From: Actinomycetota bacterium
GTDB lineage: Bacteria; Actinomycetota; Acidimicrobiia; Acidimicrobiales; Ilumatobacteraceae
NCBI GenBank assembly: GCA_009703125.1
Contig: WLGS01000002.1
Location: forward strand, 1-64,000
Reading direction: 5' to 3'
DNA length: 64,000 bases
Shown here: positions 1 through 8,043 of the stretch, piece after piece
How the letters are laid out: each line of letters opens with the position of its first letter
Position numbering within the stretch: position 1 is the first letter of the stretch
Notes under the pieces: model-generated
What the model saw: only the letters and a program-made list of their open reading frames with translations
Database searches by the model: none
What the model was told of the DNA's origin: nothing
Position numbers and translations under genes: made by a program

Positions 1-331
1 CAACTCCGCCGGTGGCGATGATGAGACCGTCATATGTGATGGTCTCCCCTGTTGCCAAGGTGAGTGTGGAGTCATTGGTGTTCAGTGCGGTTGCCGCAGC
101 CCCCAGTTTCCACGTGAGTTGAAGTTCTTCTAAGGCTTCTGGTTTACGCAGTGCAATGCGATCTGTGTCCCATTCGCCAGCGAGAAAGTTCTTCGACAAT
201 GGCGGGCGATCATAGGGCTTGTGGGGTTCATCGCCCACCATGGTGATGGTCCCAGTAAAGCCTTCGGCGCGCAGTGTTTCCGCGGCTCGTGTTCCGGCCA
301 ATGAGGCTCCGACAATAACGATGTTATGCAC
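1..331 (-). CDS. FAD/NAD(P)-dependent ferredoxin-reductase-type oxidoreductase (3' part cut off)
   Basis: The N-terminal 110 residues are visible and the rest runs off the window start. The protein opens with a Rossmann FAD-binding stretch (HNIVIVGASLAG) and continues through YDRPPLSK, the signature of rubredoxin/ferredoxin reductases of the rhodocoxin-reductase type, to a second motif (LIIATGG). By family, such proteins pass electrons from NAD(P)H to a small iron-sulfur partner; the partner is not in view. I chose the GTG at 331 because an in-frame TAG lies three codons upstream. The gene begins 22 bases after the purU stop and is probably co-transcribed with it. The substrate is unknown. 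Confidence 0.85.
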   Translation of the reverse strand, partial: MHNIVIVGASLAGTRAAETLRAEGFTGTITMVGDEPHKPYDRPPLSKNFLAGEWDTDRIALRKPEALEELQLTWKLGAAATALNTNDSTLTLATGETITYDGLIIATGGV

Positions 332-353
332 GAGTACAGACTACGAAGTTTGA

Positions 354-1208
354 TTAGCCAAAGACGACTGTTCGGTTACCAAACGTGAGAACTTTATGTT
401 CCACATGGGCGCGCACTGCGCGTGCAAGAACCACCGTCTCCAAATCACGGCCTTTGCGTGTGAGATCTGCAACGTCATCGCGATGGGTGACAGCAGTGAC
501 GTCTTGGGCGATGATCGGTCCTTCATCCAACACATCTGATACGTAGTGCGCGGTGGCGCCAATCACCTTCACACCGCGATCGTGTGCTTGGCGATAAGGA
601 TTTGCGCCAATGAATGCAGGCAAGAACGAATGGTGAATGTTGATCATGCGGCCTGACCATGGCTGCACCAAAGATGGTGGCAACACCAACATGTAACGCG
701 CAAGCACGACGAGATCAACGTTCAGTGTGTCGAGTAATTCTGCAACGCGCGCTTCTTGTTGTGCACGAGCATTTGTACCATCGCCGACGGGAACATGGTG
801 AAAAGCAAGATCAAAAGATTGCGCAAGAGGTTGTGCGTCTGTGTGGTTAGAGACAACTGCTGCAATATCTAGACCGAGATCGCCATATGTAGTGCGCGAC
901 AATAAATCGGCAACGCAATGCAATTGTTTGGAACACAACACCGCAGTGCGTGCACGACGTGGAATGGGATTCAATGTGAAGTGCATATCCCAGTTAGTGG
1001 CAACTGAAGTGAAGCCGGCAGTAAGAGTGGCGAGCGAAGTGCTGTCGTTGTATTGGAATTCCACGCGCTGGAAAAACATGGCGTCGGTGGTGTCAGTGTG
1101 TTGTTCGGCGTGCACGATGTTGCCGCCGACAGATGCAATCCATGTAGCAACAGCTGCCACGATGCCCGGCTTATCGGGACATGAGATGAGAAGAACCGCA
1201 CTATTCAC
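354..1208 (-). CDS. purU: Formyltetrahydrofolate deformylase PurU
   Basis: About 284 residues. It hydrolyses 10-formyltetrahydrofolate to formate and tetrahydrofolate, balancing one-carbon pools and feeding formate to PurT-type purine synthesis where present. The N-terminus is an ACT-like regulatory domain (LLISCPDKPGIVAAV). The C-terminal half is a formyltransferase-fold domain with NIHHSFLPAF, the GATAHYV segment and LDEGPIIAQD, which carry the expected Asn, His and Asp catalytic set. An open frame continues upstream to a TTG at 1232, but the GTG at 1208 sits right before the ACT domain and clears the tRNA-Ala gene better. Neither start has a convincing ribosome site. The FAD oxidoreductase follows on the same strand. 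Confidence 0.92.
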   Translation of the reverse strand: MNSAVLLISCPDKPGIVAAVATWIASVGGNIVHAEQHTDTTDAMFFQRVEFQYNDSTSLATLTAGFTSVATNWDMHFTLNPIPRRARTAVLCSKQLHCVADLLSRTTYGDLGLDIAAVVSNHTDAQPLAQSFDLAFHHVPVGDGTNARAQQEARVAELLDTLNVDLVVLARYMLVLPPSLVQPWSGRMINIHHSFLPAFIGANPYRQAHDRGVKVIGATAHYVSDVLDEGPIIAQDVTAVTHRDDVADLTRKGRDLETVVLARAVRAHVEHKVLTFGNRTVVFG

Positions 1209-1241
1209 AGGCGAGGAAGGGTAATGGCGCAAAAACCGAAA

Positions 1242-1317
1242 TGGTGGAGACGATGGGAATCGAACCCACGACCTCCTGCTTGCAAAGCAGGCGCTCTACC
1301 AATTGAGCTACGTCCCC
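1242..1317 (-). tRNA. tRNA-Ala (anticodon TGC)
   Basis: A 76-base cloverleaf reads on the minus strand with acceptor GGGGACG pairing CGTCTCC. It includes the G3:U70 wobble pair that defines alanine tRNAs. The anticodon loop is CTTTGCAAG, and the T-arm is GTGGGTTCGATTCCCAT. The terminal CCA is encoded in the genome. Together with tRNA-Ile at 7846 it matches the actinobacterial habit of placing tRNA-Ile and tRNA-Ala just after gyrA. Here protein genes separate the two tRNAs from each other and from gyrA. Confidence 0.97.
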
Positions 1318-1334
1318 GAAAGGCAGGCTTCAGA

Positions 1335-1859
1335 CTATCGGCGCGACATGCGAACTGCCTCGGGTCCATACCCGATTGCTGGCGGGCCCCCTTGGGGCTC
1401 AAACCCACGCTGGGCCCAATAACCCGTGGAGTTCTGGACGGCCACCAAGGAATAGGTCTCGATGCCATATCGGTTTGCCGAGTCATAGAGGTGGACGAGC
1501 AACACATCGCCCAGGCCTGTCTTGCGGCGCTCCGGATGGACGGCGAGGTCGTGGATATAGAGCACTTGGGCCTTGCCCATGGGGGTGGACTGGAGATCGG
1601 TGCTGTTCAGATGGAGTGGTTCATCGCCCGAGAGCGGGACCGCGACCAGATAGCCCACGAGTTGACCCTCGAACCAGGCCCCAAAGCAGGTCTCGGGGCC
1701 GGCTGCAATCTTGACGGTGAAGCTGTCGGCAGATTCCAGGTAGTACCCGGCATAGGCCAACTCTTGAAGTTCAAGAATGTGATCAACATCCGTCGCAATA
1801 AGGGGCCGAATGACAAGTGTTGGTGTGCGCGGAATACGACGGAGGGGTAATTGCGGCAC
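1335..1859 (-). CDS. GNAT-family N-acetyltransferase
   Basis: 174 residues forming a single Gcn5-related acetyltransferase domain. Visible elements are LVIRPLIATDVDHILELQ at the start, the central strand VLYIHDLAVHPERRKTGLG with its acetyl-CoA pyrophosphate-binding R-x-x-G-x-G-like turn, and a C-terminal NSTGYWAQRGFEP segment typical of GNATs. The acceptor substrate cannot be read from sequence. The open frame extends to 2159 but would overlap the divergent MgtE_N gene. I chose the GTG at 1859 because AAGGTG precedes it at suitable spacing and the domain begins directly after it. The intergenic space to the divergent gene is only about 30 bases. Confidence 0.85.
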   Translation of the reverse strand: MPQLPLRRIPRTPTLVIRPLIATDVDHILELQELAYAGYYLESADSFTVKIAAGPETCFGAWFEGQLVGYLVAVPLSGDEPLHLNSTDLQSTPMGKAQVLYIHDLAVHPERRKTGLGDVLLVHLYDSANRYGIETYSLVAVQNSTGYWAQRGFEPQGGPPAIGYGPEAVRMSRR

Positions 1860-1892
1860 GTGCGTCACCTTAGTGAGAAGTACCCTTGCACT

Positions 1893-3119
1893 ATGGCAAG
1901 TGACCTTATTTATGCATTTCGAGTGATGCGCTTGCCATTGCTGGATGCCGGCGGTGCGCCCATTGGCCGCATTGACGACATTGTGGTGGTTCCAGGCCGC
2001 AGTGGCACTGCCCCACGCGTCACGGGTTTCGTGGCAACCAGCCAGCGTCGTCGCATATTTGTGAACGCCAACCGAGTGGTGTCCCTGGACCCCGAAGGTG
2101 CACGCTTGCGCAGTTGGGACGTGGACTTGAACCCATTCAAGGCTCGCGATGGTGAGCACCTGTTGGCTGCAGACATTATTGACAAGCGCGTCAATGGTGA
2201 GACAGTAAGCGACGTTGCACTACGCCCTACCTTGAGTAACCGCGAGGCCGGCTGGGATGTTGCCAAAGTGCGTCTCACCCGTAACGGCATATTTGGTCGT
2301 CGCAGTACATACCGCTTGGCCGAATGGAATGAAGTAGGTGGCTTGTTTGCTGTTGCTACCGAAATGGCAGCCGAGGCTGCGCGTTTGCGCGATATGCACC
2401 CAAGCGACGTGGCTGCCATTGTGCGTGCATTGCCACTTGCGCAACGTCAACTTCTCGCCACTGAGATGGAAGATGATCGTCTTGCGGACTTGTTGGAAGA
2501 GTTGCCAGAGAGCGAACAGTTGTCATTGATTGCCACACTCGACATGGAGCGCATGATTGACGTGTTGGAAGAAATGGAATTCGACGACCTTGCAGACTTG
2601 TTGGCAGAGATGCCCGCACAACAACGCTCCCGTGTGTTGGAAGCAATGGACGACGAAGATGCAGACGTGGTGCGTACGTTGTTGTCGTATGCACCAGGCA
2701 CTGCAGGTGCATTGATGACACCTGAGATCATCATCATGGGCCCGAACGCCACAGTGGCAGAAGCCTTGGCACAAATTCGTGACCCTGAATGGTTGGTCTC
2801 TATTGCTGCGCAAGTGTTTGTGACCCAAGCACCGTTTAGGGCGCCTACCGGAAACTATTTGGGTGTGGTGCATATGCAGCGTTTGTTGCGTGAGCCACCC
2901 AGCACCGAGTTAAGCCGTTGCTTGTCGAATGAACCCACCGTGTCACCGGAGTTATCCGATCGTGAAGTGGCAGAGTTCTTGGCCTCATACAACTTGTTGG
3001 CTGTTGCAGTGTGTAACAAAGCCGGCCATCTGTTGGGCGCAATTACCGTGGACGACGTGTTAGACCGCATGCTTCCTGCTGACTGGCGTCAGCGCCGACG
3101 ACAGGCGGCACAACAATGA
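1893..3119 (+). CDS. MgtE N-terminal domain and CBS domain protein
   Basis: About 408 residues and no membrane segment. Two beta-rich PRC-barrel-like modules (about residues 10-80 and 85-155) precede an MgtE intracellular N-domain with the alpha-helical repeats LADLLEELPESEQ and LADLLAEMPAQQR (about 165-270). A pair of CBS modules follows to the C-terminus. These are the cytosolic Mg2+-sensing parts of MgtE magnesium channels without the transmembrane pore, so a sensor or regulatory role is inferred rather than transport. The ATG at 1893 begins right before the PRC-like domain; an open frame upstream lacks supporting signals. The stop overlaps the start of the DUF1003 gene by four bases (ATGA), indicating translational coupling. 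Confidence 0.85.
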   Translation: MASDLIYAFRVMRLPLLDAGGAPIGRIDDIVVVPGRSGTAPRVTGFVATSQRRRIFVNANRVVSLDPEGARLRSWDVDLNPFKARDGEHLLAADIIDKRVNGETVSDVALRPTLSNREAGWDVAKVRLTRNGIFGRRSTYRLAEWNEVGGLFAVATEMAAEAARLRDMHPSDVAAIVRALPLAQRQLLATEMEDDRLADLLEELPESEQLSLIATLDMERMIDVLEEMEFDDLADLLAEMPAQQRSRVLEAMDDEDADVVRTLLSYAPGTAGALMTPEIIIMGPNATVAEALAQIRDPEWLVSIAAQVFVTQAPFRAPTGNYLGVVHMQRLLREPPSTELSRCLSNEPTVSPELSDREVAEFLASYNLLAVAVCNKAGHLLGAITVDDVLDRMLPADWRQRRRQAAQQ

Positions 3120-3625
3120 AGCGGCGCGGAGATCTCACAACGCCACGACATCATCGTCGAGTGGGCGTGCATTACGACCCCGATGCATTCGGTCAGTTCA
3201 GCGAAACCATTGCGCGTTTCTTAGGCACGGGCCGTTACTTGGTAATGCAGACAGTATTGGTGGGCTGCTGGGTGACAGTCAATGTGTTGAACATTGCCCC
3301 GTTTGATGATTACCCATTTATCTTTTTGACATTGATCTTGTCGCTACAGGCTTCTTATGCGGCACCTTTGATTCTTCTTGCACAAAATCGTCAAGAGGAT
3401 CGTGCACGTGAGCAACTGCAACGCGACCGCGAGATGGCTGCACGCACACAGGCCGATACTGAGTATTTGGCACGCGAATTAGCAGGTGTGCGTTTGGCAC
3501 TTGCCGATGTGGTGACGATGGAAGACATTCGTGATCACATCGAGAGAATCTCTGAGGTGCTGGATCGTTTGGAGTCTGGCGCTAAGCCAAGCGAGTCGCA
3601 ACGCTCTCCAGGCAACGACGCGTAA
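3116..3625 (+). CDS. DUF1003 membrane protein
   Basis: 169 residues. Two membrane segments near residues 42-62 (LVMQTVLVGCWVTVNVLN) and 70-92 (FIFLTLILSLQASYAAPLIL) are followed by a charged, probably coiled-coil tail. The FxxLxLxLSLQAxYAAPLIL pattern is characteristic of the DUF1003 family, whose function is unknown. Its start overlaps the stop of the MgtE_N/CBS gene, a pairing that is common in actinobacteria and suggests a joint role in divalent-cation homeostasis (inference). The 3' end overlaps the convergent hydrolase gene by 44 bases. Confidence 0.9.
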   Translation: MKRRGDLTTPRHHRRVGVHYDPDAFGQFSETIARFLGTGRYLVMQTVLVGCWVTVNVLNIAPFDDYPFIFLTLILSLQASYAAPLILLAQNRQEDRAREQLQRDREMAARTQADTEYLARELAGVRLALADVVTMEDIRDHIERISEVLDRLESGAKPSESQRSPGNDA

Positions 3626-4451
3626 GGTCAGAAAACTCACGCGGCATCTGCATAGATGCAAAATGGTCGCCGTGTAACTCGAACACTTCGGCACGTAATG
3701 CATCTGCGAAGGCGCGTTGTTTCACTGGTGGTACACCGGAGTCTTGTGTGGTGACAAGAAAGGCTGTGGGTACATCAACTTGTGGGGCAAGTGTGCGGGC
3801 ATCGAATTTGGAGAGTGCTTGGCCTGCTTGTTGCACCAACCACGGATCATTGCGACGCACTTCGCCCAACACCCATGGCAGATAACGGCGCATCTCATGA
3901 CCCCGTGGAATTGTCTTGCGTAACAACGCGCCAAGAAAACGCGGTGTAGTGATGTTGCGAAACACAAAGCCAAAGAACTTTCCCACTGTCCAACGCACAC
4001 GCTCTGCACGCGTGGAGTTCCAATCCATTGCTGTTGCCTGTAACACCATGCCGCGCACTAAGTCTCTATGGCGTTGCCACACCAAAGAACTAATGGGCCC
4101 ACCCATGGAATAACCCAAAGTGATCACCGATGTTGCACCCAGATGACGTGCAACTGCTGCTGCATCATCGGCGCAATCTTCCAAGGTGAACTTGGGTGCA
4201 ATGCGCAAACCGCGACCATGACCGCGGTGATCAGTACCAATGAGAGAGAAATGTTGTGCAAGTTCTTCATACACAGTGAAGAACTGGGTATCTACAGATG
4301 CTGTCCACCCATGCAACAACAACACGGTGGGACGTGTGGGATCTGGGTGTTGATGATGACGCACAAAGAATTCACCACGCCCGTCAATGTGCACCACGCG
4401 CCCAGGCAACAGGGGCGGAATGATCTGTGTGGTGTCGTGTGTTAGCGACAT
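3582..4451 (-). CDS. Alpha/beta-hydrolase
   Basis: 289 residues with an alpha/beta-hydrolase fold. HGWTASVDTQF forms the oxyanion region. The nucleophile elbow is GYSMGGP with Ser as nucleophile. The acid is probably in TTQDSGVP, and the catalytic His is in LHGDHFAS. The cap region is helical. The substrate is unknown; an esterase or lipase-type role is typical. I prefer the ATG at 4451 because AGGAG lies 10 bases upstream; the ATG at 4460 lies one base from that site. The start falls inside the last codons of the Fur-family gene, so the two are probably co-translated, and the 3' end runs into the convergent DUF1003 gene. Confidence 0.85.
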   Translation of the reverse strand: MSLTHDTTQIIPPLLPGRVVHIDGRGEFFVRHHQHPDPTRPTVLLLHGWTASVDTQFFTVYEELAQHFSLIGTDHRGHGRGLRIAPKFTLEDCADDAAAVARHLGATSVITLGYSMGGPISSLVWQRHRDLVRGMVLQATAMDWNSTRAERVRWTVGKFFGFVFRNITTPRFLGALLRKTIPRGHEMRRYLPWVLGEVRRNDPWLVQQAGQALSKFDARTLAPQVDVPTAFLVTTQDSGVPPVKQRAFADALRAEVFELHGDHFASMQMPREFSDLTRRCLESVATRLA

Positions 4452-4915
4452 GATTTGCATACTCCTACGACGTCGAGTCGGTGATGGGCCATTTGGAAAC
4501 CTGCCTTTGCTGCCACGCGCGCGAGTGCTGCGTCGAGTTCGTGTTCAATCTCATCGGGAATGCGCACGTCATCTACAAAGCCGCACGAGTGACACACCAT
4601 GTGATGGTGGTGACCGGTGATGTCTTCACTCAACTCGAAGCGCGCCCATTCATCAGTGGAGGTCACTCGCACCACGACGCCTGCGTTTTCCAACACAGTG
4701 AGATTGCGATACGCCGATGATTGAGCAAGGCCTGTGTCTTCGAGAATTTCTGGAATAGACAAGGGGCGTTGAGCGGCAGTGAGCGTGGTGACAATGGCAC
4801 GACGATTGGATGTGAAGCGTTGACCAATAGCTGTCAACTGGGTAGCCACGTGATGTGCAATATCGGCGACATCAACAGATCCGTGATGATGAGAGCCGCC
4901 AGACATGTCGTTCAC
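4442..4915 (-). CDS. Fur-family metal-responsive repressor (Zur/Fur type)
   Basis: 157 residues. An N-terminal winged helix (about residues 20-95, with RFTSNRRAIVTTL and the recognition region AQSSAYRNLTVLENAGVV) is followed by the metal-binding and dimer part with HHHHMVCHSCG and a C-terminal CKSC. The two Cys-x-x-Cys pairs form the structural zinc site of Fur/Zur/PerR proteins. A short His-rich N-tail (SGGSHHHG) is an additional possible metal ligand. Which metal it senses cannot be decided from sequence; Zur is plausible given the His content. Translation can begin at GTG 4915 or ATG 4906. A Fur-box-like inverted sequence lies immediately upstream and suggests autoregulation. Confidence 0.88.
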   Translation of the reverse strand: MNDMSGGSHHHGSVDVADIAHHVATQLTAIGQRFTSNRRAIVTTLTAAQRPLSIPEILEDTGLAQSSAYRNLTVLENAGVVVRVTSTDEWARFELSEDITGHHHHMVCHSCGFVDDVRIPDEIEHELDAALARVAAKAGFQMAHHRLDVVGVCKSCR

Positions 4916-4921
4916 ACTATC

Positions 4922-4943
4922 GAGAATGAGTGAGAATCATCTC
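4922..4943. promoter_or_regulatory. Possible Fur/Zur operator
   Basis: The sequence GAGAATGAGTGAGAATCAT followed by CTC has the repeated GAGAAT/ATTCTC character of Fur-family boxes. It lies 7-28 bases upstream of the GTG start of the Fur-family gene and overlaps the stop codon of the upstream gene. The match to the classical 19-bp box is partial, so this is suggestive only. Confidence 0.3.
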
Positions 4944-6160
4944 TCTAGTGCGCGCAGTGCTTGCCGGACAAGATCATCCACAAGCGATACAGATTCACTA
5001 ATCGAACTGGGGTCAAAGACAAACCTGCCGTCATCGTTTTGCGTAGCTATGGGGCGAACGCGCGGACCTGCACCGAAAGTGCGCGCGGCCCGAGATGTGT
5101 ATTGCCCCCAACCCAACAAACGATGCACAGCAGAACTCTTTTCCCGTTGCGTCAGCGGTTCTGGTGCTTCCAATACAGAAAGAGCAACCAGCGCAAGGCG
5201 TGCACCTTGTTGTGCAGCACTCACCCACGGCTCTAACTGGGGATCGTCCACCGACATCTGCGTCACCGATTCCCACCATTGTCGCGAGGGAGATTCGCCG
5301 GGCCAATGATCATCCCCTCTATATGCAGTGGCTTGGGCAAGCAGCATGAGGCCGTGTTGCTCGACATACTCACGCCACGCCGCAACACGATCTTGCCCTT
5401 TGAACCATGCACTTGCAGACGTCAGTGTTGCAAGCGATGCGCGGAACTCTTCCATGGGATTTATAAGAACACCAGAACAGACATCGCGTAGTGCTTCCTC
5501 GCGACCCATGTAGGGGCCAATATGCAAATGCCCGCGCATACGTGCATCATTTACAGGAGTGTTGTCCCACAAAAGCGGAGCGCGATTGCCTGCGACAATT
5601 TTTCTCGCCTCAGCTTCGGCAACAGTAATTGTGTCCGTCACCACTGCATTACCCGTCCACATCACTTCAATGGAAGGATCAAGGCCTTCACACAAGCGTT
5701 GTAAATACCCAGATGATGTTGTGCCTGCATAGTGTGTCGGCACAATCCACACCGGGAGTTGCAATGTGTGGAGCACTTCATGAGCGAGATGTTGATGTTG
5801 TGCGGCTGCATCTAGTACCGGTAGATCATCAAACGACAACACAATCACTGAACAGCCCGCGTCACGCGCAGGTTGGAGTTTGTTAATCAACTGGTGTGCC
5901 GTTGCCTCATCGCCAGGTGTAATACCTACAGCAAGTTGCACTGCGGAAGAACGACCAGCAAGTTGTGCAAAGCCTTCCCTTTCATCGTGAGTAAATGGCT
6001 CACTCCATTGATCACGATGCCGCGGTTCTTGCTTGGCAGCCCAGACATAGGTATTGCCACCAGATTGTTCAAGGAAATCAATGCACGACAGTCGCTCCTC
6101 GTGAGACCACGGTGGTCCGTAAAAGCCTTCAATAACACCGAAGATTTTTTCGGCAGTCAC
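4937..6160 (-). CDS. GH84-type beta-N-acetylglucosaminidase
   Basis: 407 residues. The protein begins with IFGVIEGFYGPPWS, the opening of NAGidase (glycoside hydrolase 84, the O-GlcNAcase/hyaluronidase family), and holds the adjacent catalytic Asp pair in SFDDLP (residues 111-112). Later family segments are WTGNAVV and LLWDNTPVND. The family cleaves beta-linked N-acetylglucosamine by substrate-assisted catalysis. There is no signal peptide, so the enzyme should act in the cytoplasm, perhaps on imported amino sugars or wall fragments (inference). It starts with GTG at 6160, overlapping the stop of the dehydrogenase-like gene, and ends 21 bases before the Fur-family gene, so all may be one transcript. 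Confidence 0.88.
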   Translation of the reverse strand: MTAEKIFGVIEGFYGPPWSHEERLSCIDFLEQSGGNTYVWAAKQEPRHRDQWSEPFTHDEREGFAQLAGRSSAVQLAVGITPGDEATAHQLINKLQPARDAGCSVIVLSFDDLPVLDAAAQHQHLAHEVLHTLQLPVWIVPTHYAGTTSSGYLQRLCEGLDPSIEVMWTGNAVVTDTITVAEAEARKIVAGNRAPLLWDNTPVNDARMRGHLHIGPYMGREEALRDVCSGVLINPMEEFRASLATLTSASAWFKGQDRVAAWREYVEQHGLMLLAQATAYRGDDHWPGESPSRQWWESVTQMSVDDPQLEPWVSAAQQGARLALVALSVLEAPEPLTQREKSSAVHRLLGWGQYTSRAARTFGAGPRVRPIATQNDDGRFVFDPSSISESVSLVDDLVRQALRALER

Positions 6161-7083
6161 TATTCAGTACCTACGAATTGATGCAGCTCGATGCCCGAGT
6201 TCGTCACCGCATCCAAAATGTCTGCGTTCGGGAGAGCTAGTTCGCCAAGCGTGTGCACACCGGGCGCGATGTTGTTGTGCGCAAGCGCATGTGCCGTGTG
6301 TGCAGCAACAACACCTGCCACCGTGGCCACTCGATCCACGATGCCCACAATTTCTACATGTCGACGACCATTGCGCACGCCACGCACTTCCACGCGCAGC
6401 GCGCCTTCCAAACCTTCGGCGTGTGGTTTACGCAACATAGGCAAGCGAGCAGTGAGGCGGTCGCGTCGTGTGGCCGACACACGAGCGGTAATGCGATGAA
6501 GTTCTGGCGTCATGCGTTGCATCAATACAGGCTCTGGGCTTGCAAAGCGATAGCAATCACGAGCACCTACGGGATCGGGAAACCAACACAGTTCACGTCC
6601 GCTTCCTGCGGGTCGTTGTAGCCATTCCCCATCGTGCCAACCCACTGAAATACCGCCGAGTGAATCATGGTGTTGACGTGCACACATGGGGCCACCTGTG
6701 CCATGCACTGCTGTGTGCACTTCATCAATGGACTCGAATGCGCGCGCCATGTGACGTACCAACAAACCCGACATGCCAGGTGAACATGCAGCACCTGCAA
6801 CCACCACGCTGTTGTTGTTCTTTGCCGATGCATCGAGATCTGTGAGTGCAAGTACATCTGCCAAGTTGTCACTTGCGGACACCACTGAGACACCTTGTGC
6901 AACAAATGAAGACACCAGTAGTGCATGAGGCGAGCCATTGGCCATGATCACTACTTTGCAATCGAAGAGTTCCGTGGCATTGCGCACATGTGTAATGCGT
7001 GGTGTGATGCCAGCGGTGTGGAGTACTGCGGCTGCGCGTTGGCTGGTAATGCCGTGGCCAATAATGCCGATGGAAGAATTCAT
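6160..7083 (-). CDS. Saccharopine-dehydrogenase-like NAD(P)-binding protein
   Basis: 307 residues. The Rossmann motif is IGIIGHGITSQRAA at residues 5-18. The middle segment, with GAACSPGMSGLLVRHMA and HGTGGPMCARQHHDSLGG, resembles the catalytic half of saccharopine-dehydrogenase-like or homospermidine-synthase-like proteins. The substrate is unknown and the neighbours do not settle it. The open frame reaches 7182, but the ATG at 7083 begins exactly before the Rossmann fold and sits four bases after the stop of a 43-codon ORF, implying coupling with it. The end overlaps the GH84 start by one base. Confidence 0.75.
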   Translation of the reverse strand: MNSSIGIIGHGITSQRAAAVLHTAGITPRITHVRNATELFDCKVVIMANGSPHALLVSSFVAQGVSVVSASDNLADVLALTDLDASAKNNNSVVVAGAACSPGMSGLLVRHMARAFESIDEVHTAVHGTGGPMCARQHHDSLGGISVGWHDGEWLQRPAGSGRELCWFPDPVGARDCYRFASPEPVLMQRMTPELHRITARVSATRRDRLTARLPMLRKPHAEGLEGALRVEVRGVRNGRRHVEIVGIVDRVATVAGVVAAHTAHALAHNNIAPGVHTLGELALPNADILDAVTNSGIELHQFVGTE

Positions 7084-7087
7084 TGCG

Positions 7088-7219
7088 CTAGCGCTGAGGG
7101 GTGACCTTTTGCCACCCACCTTGTTGAGTTGCAGCAACGCCTTTCGTGCGACGACGCAACACGCCAGCGACCATGCCTGCAATGGAAACAGCGAGAATAA
7201 CTTGACGAATAAATCTCAC
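7088..7219 (-). CDS. Small single-pass membrane peptide (43 aa)
   Basis: A short ORF with GTG start at 7219 and TAG stop at 7088. The peptide begins with RFIRQ, then has an uncharged helix VILAVSIAGMVAGVL of membrane length, then a basic stretch RRRTKG and a polar tail rich in Gln. This positive-inside layout suggests a small inner-membrane protein. It sits four bases upstream of the dehydrogenase-like gene on the same strand. The purine-rich stretch GGGAAAGGGAA before the GTG may act as a ribosome site. Function unknown, family not recognised. Confidence 0.55.
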   Translation of the reverse strand: MRFIRQVILAVSIAGMVAGVLRRRTKGVAATQQGGWQKVTPQR

Positions 7220-7265
7220 GGTTCCCTTTCCCTACGTGTGGTGCAATACGCGCCTGAGACGAAGC

Positions 7266-7787
7266 CTACCTGTTGGGTAAATCCAAAATTGCTCGTGCCT
7301 GTACAACCACAATGTCGAGATGTTTCATGACGTCACTGTCACGCGTGAACTCATCGGGTGCAAAAATGCCGTTCTCTATTTGACGCAGGGCAATCGTTTT
7401 CGCTGATGTCAATTGTGTGCGTAGTTGGTCAAGCTCGGTGCGAAACGTAGGAAAGTAAAGATCAAATAACGTGATGGCATACCAAGCTGCATTCATTGCA
7501 TCGTCGGCAATGCGATTCTTTTCGCGCGCGTCATAGTGAACCGAGGGTTGTGCTGCCAAAGCCGCCCAGCCGAACCAGTAGCCCCGCGCATATTCAACTT
7601 TTTCTCTCATCTGCACCAAGGCTTCTAGGCGCTTGTCGTTAATGACGTTCTTTCTTTCGGTCTGTGCAAGAAAGTATTGAACGACAAAGGCACCCACCGT
7701 TGAAAAGGTGGCTGCGCCTATCGCGATGAGAATATTTGTCTGAAGATCGCTTGTACTGCTGGCTGCCAAGAGTGCTTGTATGTGCAT
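7266..7787 (-). CDS. Hypothetical membrane-anchored protein
   Basis: 173 residues. One N-terminal membrane segment (NILIAIGAATFSTVGAFVVQYFL, about residues 18-40) is followed by a soluble, helix-rich, charged domain with many Trp, Tyr and Phe residues (ARGYWFGWAALAA). I recognise no family. Several in-frame ATG codons lie at 7802, 7793 and 7787. The last is preceded by AGGA at seven bases, so I chose 7787. It stands alone between tRNA-Ile and the small membrane peptide, and nothing nearby suggests a role. Confidence 0.65.
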   Translation of the reverse strand: MHIQALLAASSTSDLQTNILIAIGAATFSTVGAFVVQYFLAQTERKNVINDKRLEALVQMREKVEYARGYWFGWAALAAQPSVHYDAREKNRIADDAMNAAWYAITLFDLYFPTFRTELDQLRTQLTSAKTIALRQIENGIFAPDEFTRDSDVMKHLDIVVVQARAILDLPNR

Positions 7788-7845
7788 GGACATTTCCTTC
7801 ATGGCTACCGACTAGCGCGACCCGATGGCACTATTTCAATCAAAA

Positions 7846-7922
7846 TGGTGGGGCTAACAAGAATCGAACTTGTGACCTCATCCTTATCAGGGATGCGCTC
7901 TAACCGACTGAGCTATAGCCCC
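7846..7922 (-). tRNA. tRNA-Ile (anticodon GAT)
   Basis: A 77-base cloverleaf on the minus strand. Acceptor GGGGCTA pairs with TAGCCCC, the D-arm contains AGCTCAGTCGGTTAGAGC, the anticodon loop is CTGATAA, the T-arm contains GTTCGATTC, and CCA is encoded. It reads isoleucine codons ATC and ATT. Its position on the gyrA side of the origin, with tRNA-Ala farther out, is the usual actinobacterial arrangement. Confidence 0.97.
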
Positions 7923-8043
7923 ATTACGGGAATTAGGAGTATACGGTGACACCGCACGATGTATTCCTCAATCTGAAATTCTGCCCAATGGTCCTACCTG
8001 CGGGGCACGCCCGCTGAGATAGGCAAATGGGGCCACTGGTGGC

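Noticed and set aside
1224-1850. Plus-strand open frame across tRNA-Ala and the GNAT gene
   Set aside because: It is antisense to a tRNA and to a recognisable acetyltransferase, with no ribosome site or family match.
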